From: Zhengella sp041738295 | GTDB taxonomy: Bacteria; Pseudomonadota; Alphaproteobacteria; Rhizobiales; Rhizobiaceae | DNA length: 6,216 nucleotides | Assembly (NCBI GenBank): GCA_041738295.1 | Contig: JBGSQC010000143.1 | Location: forward strand, 1-6,216 | Reading direction: 5' to 3' | Shown: piece by piece, positions 4,524 to 6,216 of the stretch | How the letters are laid out: every line of letters starts with the position of its first letter | How positions within the stretch are numbered: position 1 is the first letter of the stretch | Made by a program: the position numbers and the translations under genes | Notes under the pieces: model-generated | Told to the model about the DNA's origin: nothing | Seen by the model: only the letters and a program-made list of their open reading frames with translations | Database searches by the model: none

Positions 4524-5135
4524 ATGGCGCGAAGATTGACAGGCCTTCTGGGAGCATTGTGCGGCGCAGGTGCCCTTGTGCTATCCGGCGGCGCGGGCGT
4601 GGCAGGAAGCGTCAACATGACGACCGGCTCCATCACGTCGCAGCCGATCGGCCATTACGAGTTCTGCAAGGCCAATGTCGAGGAATGCACCATCTTCTCC
4701 GCCGACAACGGCCCGACACAGCTGACGGGCGCTCTTTGGCGCAAAATTCATGCGGTCAATGCCTCGGTCAACCGCTCCATCCAGCCGATGAATGATTTCG
4801 ACATTTACGGCAAGGACGAGGTCTGGGCCTATCCGAAGGACAAGGTTGGTGACTGTGAGGACTATGTGCTGGAAAAGCGCCGCAAGCTGCATGCAGCCGG
4901 CATGCCGCTGTCCAACCTGCTGATCACTGTCGTGCGCAAGCCGGACGGTGAAGGCCATGCAGTGCTGACGGTGCGCACCGACAAGGGCGACTACATCCTC
5001 GACAACCTGAACGACCACGTGACGATGTGGAGCGAGACCGGCTACCGCTATCTGAAGCGCCAGGCTTCCACCGATACCGGCCGCTGGGTGTCACTCTATT
5101 CCGGTGCAGCAGCGTCGGTGGCTTCGGTCAAGTAA
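4524..5135 (+). CDS. Exported transglutaminase-like cysteine protease (BTLCP / LapG family)
   Basis: This is a 203-residue protein of the bacterial transglutaminase-like cysteine proteinase family (Pfam PF06035), whose best-studied member, LapG, cleaves a giant surface adhesin in the periplasm. The N terminus is a clear signal peptide: MARR, then a hydrophobic stretch to about residue 27 (LLGALCGAGALVLSGGAGVA), then a small-residue cleavage region near 27-29. The catalytic triad is readable: C111 in VGDCEDYVLEKRR, H145 in GEGHAVLTV and D160 in YILDNL, with spacing close to that of LapG. C48 and C55 could form a disulfide. GSITSQPIGHYEFC and KRQASTDTGRWVSL are segments I associate with rhizobial homologues. 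The start at 4524 is chosen for its SD and for a signal peptide that begins MARR; starting at 4500 would add 8 residues. No LapD-like receptor or adhesin gene is in the window, so the substrate is unknown. Confidence 0.9.
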   Translation: MARRLTGLLGALCGAGALVLSGGAGVAGSVNMTTGSITSQPIGHYEFCKANVEECTIFSADNGPTQLTGALWRKIHAVNASVNRSIQPMNDFDIYGKDEVWAYPKDKVGDCEDYVLEKRRKLHAAGMPLSNLLITVVRKPDGEGHAVLTVRTDKGDYILDNLNDHVTMWSETGYRYLKRQASTDTGRWVSLYSGAAASVASVK

Positions 5136-5159
5136 GCCTTCAATCCATGTGAGAAACGA

Positions 5160-5186
5160 GAAGCCCGGCCCTTTGCGCCGGGCTTT
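5160..5186. terminator. Bidirectional terminator between the BTLCP gene and ureG
   Basis: AAGCCCGGC (5161-5169) pairs perfectly with GCCGGGCTT (5177-5185) around a 7-nt loop, with a possible G-U pair at 5160/5186. On the plus strand it ends in TTT. Read on the minus strand it begins one base past the ureG stop and is followed by CTCGTTTCTC. It can serve both convergent transcripts within a 52-bp gap. Confidence 0.8.
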
Positions 5187-5187
5187 G

Positions 5188-5820
5188 TCATTCGGCTGCG
5201 GCGCGCGTCGCCAGTCCGCCTGTCTGCACCAGCCAGTCAACGATGGCGTCCACGCCCTGTCCGTGGCGAAGGTCGGTGAAAAGGAACTGCCGCGTTCCAC
5301 GCGCCTTGGCGGCATCCGCCTGCATCTGGTCCAGTTCCACGCCCACATAGGGCGCCAGATCGGTCTTGTTGATCAGCAGCAGGTCGGAGCGCGTGATGGC
5401 CGGGCCGCCCTTGCGCGGAATGTCGCCGCCCTGGCAGACCGAGATCACATAGATCGACAGGTCGGCCAGATCCGGCGAGAAGGTGGCGGCGAGGTTGTCT
5501 CCGCCCGACTCGATGAAGATGAGGTCAAGGTCTGGATGGCGCGCATTCAATTCGTCGACGGCGCGCAAATTGATCGAAGCATCTTCGCGGATGGCCGTAT
5601 GCGGGCAGCCGCCCGTCTCCACGCCGATCACCCGGTCAGCGGGCAATGCCTGCATTCGCATCAGCGCCTCGGCGTCTTCACGCGTGTAGATGTCATTGGT
5701 GATGACGCCGATCGACCAGCGCTCGCGCATCGCCTTGCAAAGCTTTTCGGTGAGCGTCGTCTTGCCAGAGCCGACCGGCCCGCCAATGCCGACGCGAAGG
5801 GGTCCGTGGGATGAAGTCAT
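5188..5820 (-). CDS. ureG: Urease accessory GTPase UreG
   Basis: UreG is the SIMIBI-class GTPase (HypB relative) that binds nickel and, with UreF, UreD/H and UreE, delivers it to apo-urease in the cytoplasm. The product is 210 residues, full length for the family. Motifs in order: P-loop GPVGSGKT at 14-21, TNDIYT at 41-46, the nickel-binding CPH in GGCPHTAIRED (C72-P73-H74), ESGGDNLAATFSP at 104-116, IPRKGGPAITRSD at 134-146, and the guanine-specificity motif NKTD at 151-154. All key residues are intact. The ATG overlaps the ureF stop as ATGA (5817-5820). No good SD precedes it, so translational coupling to ureF is likely. As no gene follows on the minus strand before the terminator at 5160-5186, ureG seems to be the last gene of its urease operon. 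Confidence 0.97.
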   Translation of the reverse strand: MTSSHGPLRVGIGGPVGSGKTTLTEKLCKAMRERWSIGVITNDIYTREDAEALMRMQALPADRVIGVETGGCPHTAIREDASINLRAVDELNARHPDLDLIFIESGGDNLAATFSPDLADLSIYVISVCQGGDIPRKGGPAITRSDLLLINKTDLAPYVGVELDQMQADAAKARGTRQFLFTDLRHGQGVDAIVDWLVQTGGLATRAAAE

Positions 5821-6216
5821 GACAGGAACAGCCTTGGTTGCAGGGTTTCGTGGGTGAGCGAGGCGATTTCGGCGCCATGGGCAAAGCTGCCGAGATCATC
5901 AAGGGAGGAACGGACGGCGCGATCTGCCATCGCCGCGATGGCGGGCTCCAGCGCCGCCAGGATGCGCGCCGCGCCCTGCTGGCCGGTCAACGACAGGCGG
6001 ATGGCCGCTTGCAGCTGGTTGGAGAGGAAAGCGTGCAGGAAGGCGGCCAGCGCCGTCTCCCGGTCAATGCCGGAGAGCCCGGCTGCCGCACCGATGGCAA
6101 CGGCAAGCGGTGTCGGCTTTTGGGGCAAGACGCCATCGGCAAACCAGTGCCGTGCTGCCTCGAGGAAAGACTGGCCCTGCCGCATGGTTTCGGCGTGGCG
6201 CTCGGCGGACCCGGCC
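5817..6216 (-). CDS. ureF: Urease accessory protein UreF, C-terminal part (5' end outside window)
   Basis: UreF binds the UreD-urease complex and recruits UreG, acting as a gate for GTP-dependent nickel insertion. About 132 residues are visible; the frame is open through the right edge (…SAERHAETMRQGQSFLEAARHW), so the methionine encoded at 6183-6185 is internal and not the start. The helical C-terminal half is recognisable: AAFLHAFLSNQLQAAIRLSLTGQQ, ILAALEP, DDLGSFAHGAEIASLTHETLQPRLFLS. The conserved C-terminal HETxxxRLFxS element is intact, which in UreF contacts UreD/UreH and UreG. It overlaps ureG by 4 bp (ATGA). The usual order ureDABCEFG predicts further urease genes beyond 6216 on this strand, but that cannot be checked here. 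Confidence 0.92.
   Translation of the reverse strand, partial: AGSAERHAETMRQGQSFLEAARHWFADGVLPQKPTPLAVAIGAAAGLSGIDRETALAAFLHAFLSNQLQAAIRLSLTGQQGAARILAALEPAIAAMADRAVRSSLDDLGSFAHGAEIASLTHETLQPRLFLS

Noticed and set aside
5104..5814. Plus-strand open frame of 236 codons
   Set aside because: It is antisense to ureG, whose P-loop, CPH and NKTD motifs are intact on the minus strand. It also overlaps the end of the protease gene and the terminator.
1..6216. Mobile elements, CRISPR arrays, tRNA or rRNA genes, toxin-antitoxin or defence systems
   Set aside because: No transposase, integrase, direct-repeat array, tRNA-like cloverleaf or defence-protein motif was seen on either strand. All sizeable coding capacity is accounted for by known housekeeping families.

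Overview
The window looks like chromosomal core DNA from an alphaproteobacterium of the order Rhizobiales, most likely Rhizobiaceae or a close relative such as Rhizobium, Agrobacterium or Hoeflea. The evidence is high-GC, GC3-rich coding sequence, a Sinorhizobium-type phosphatidylethanolamine N-methyltransferase just downstream of dnaJ, a rhizobial-type pyrF, an intracellular PHB depolymerase, and a ureF-ureG pair. The genus is inferred from remembered family sequences, not from a search. I see no insertion sequence, phage gene, CRISPR array, tRNA or rRNA.

Layout: (1) 2-382 (+), the C-terminal third of dnaJ, cut by the left edge. (2) 497-1096 (+), pmtA, which makes phosphatidylcholine. (3) 1180-1767 (+), an NAD(P)H-dependent FMN reductase-like flavoprotein. 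(4) 1834-2529 (+), pyrF. (5) 2558-2863 (+), a DUF1330 protein 28 bp after pyrF and probably co-transcribed with it. (6) 3024-4298 (+), phaZ, after a 160-bp gap rich in small dyads and repeats, followed by a strong intrinsic terminator. (7) 4524-5135 (+), an exported transglutaminase-like cysteine protease (BTLCP/LapG family), preceded by a consensus CtrA-type box and a TTGACA -35 element. (8) 5188-5820 and 5817-6216 (-), ureG and the C-terminal part of ureF. They overlap by ATGA and converge on the protease gene across a bidirectional terminator.

The genes do not form one pathway. They cover protein folding (DnaJ), membrane lipid synthesis (PmtA), pyrimidine synthesis (PyrF), carbon-store mobilisation (PhaZ), periplasmic proteolysis (BTLCP) and urease nickel insertion (UreF/UreG). 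All encoded products belong to known families, and I found no convincing new multi-gene system. The most useful leads are regulatory: the TTAA-N7-TTAAC box in front of the LapG-like protease, which suggests cell-cycle (CtrA) control, and the structured leader of phaZ. The two genes without a defined cellular role are the FMN reductase homologue and the DUF1330 gene.
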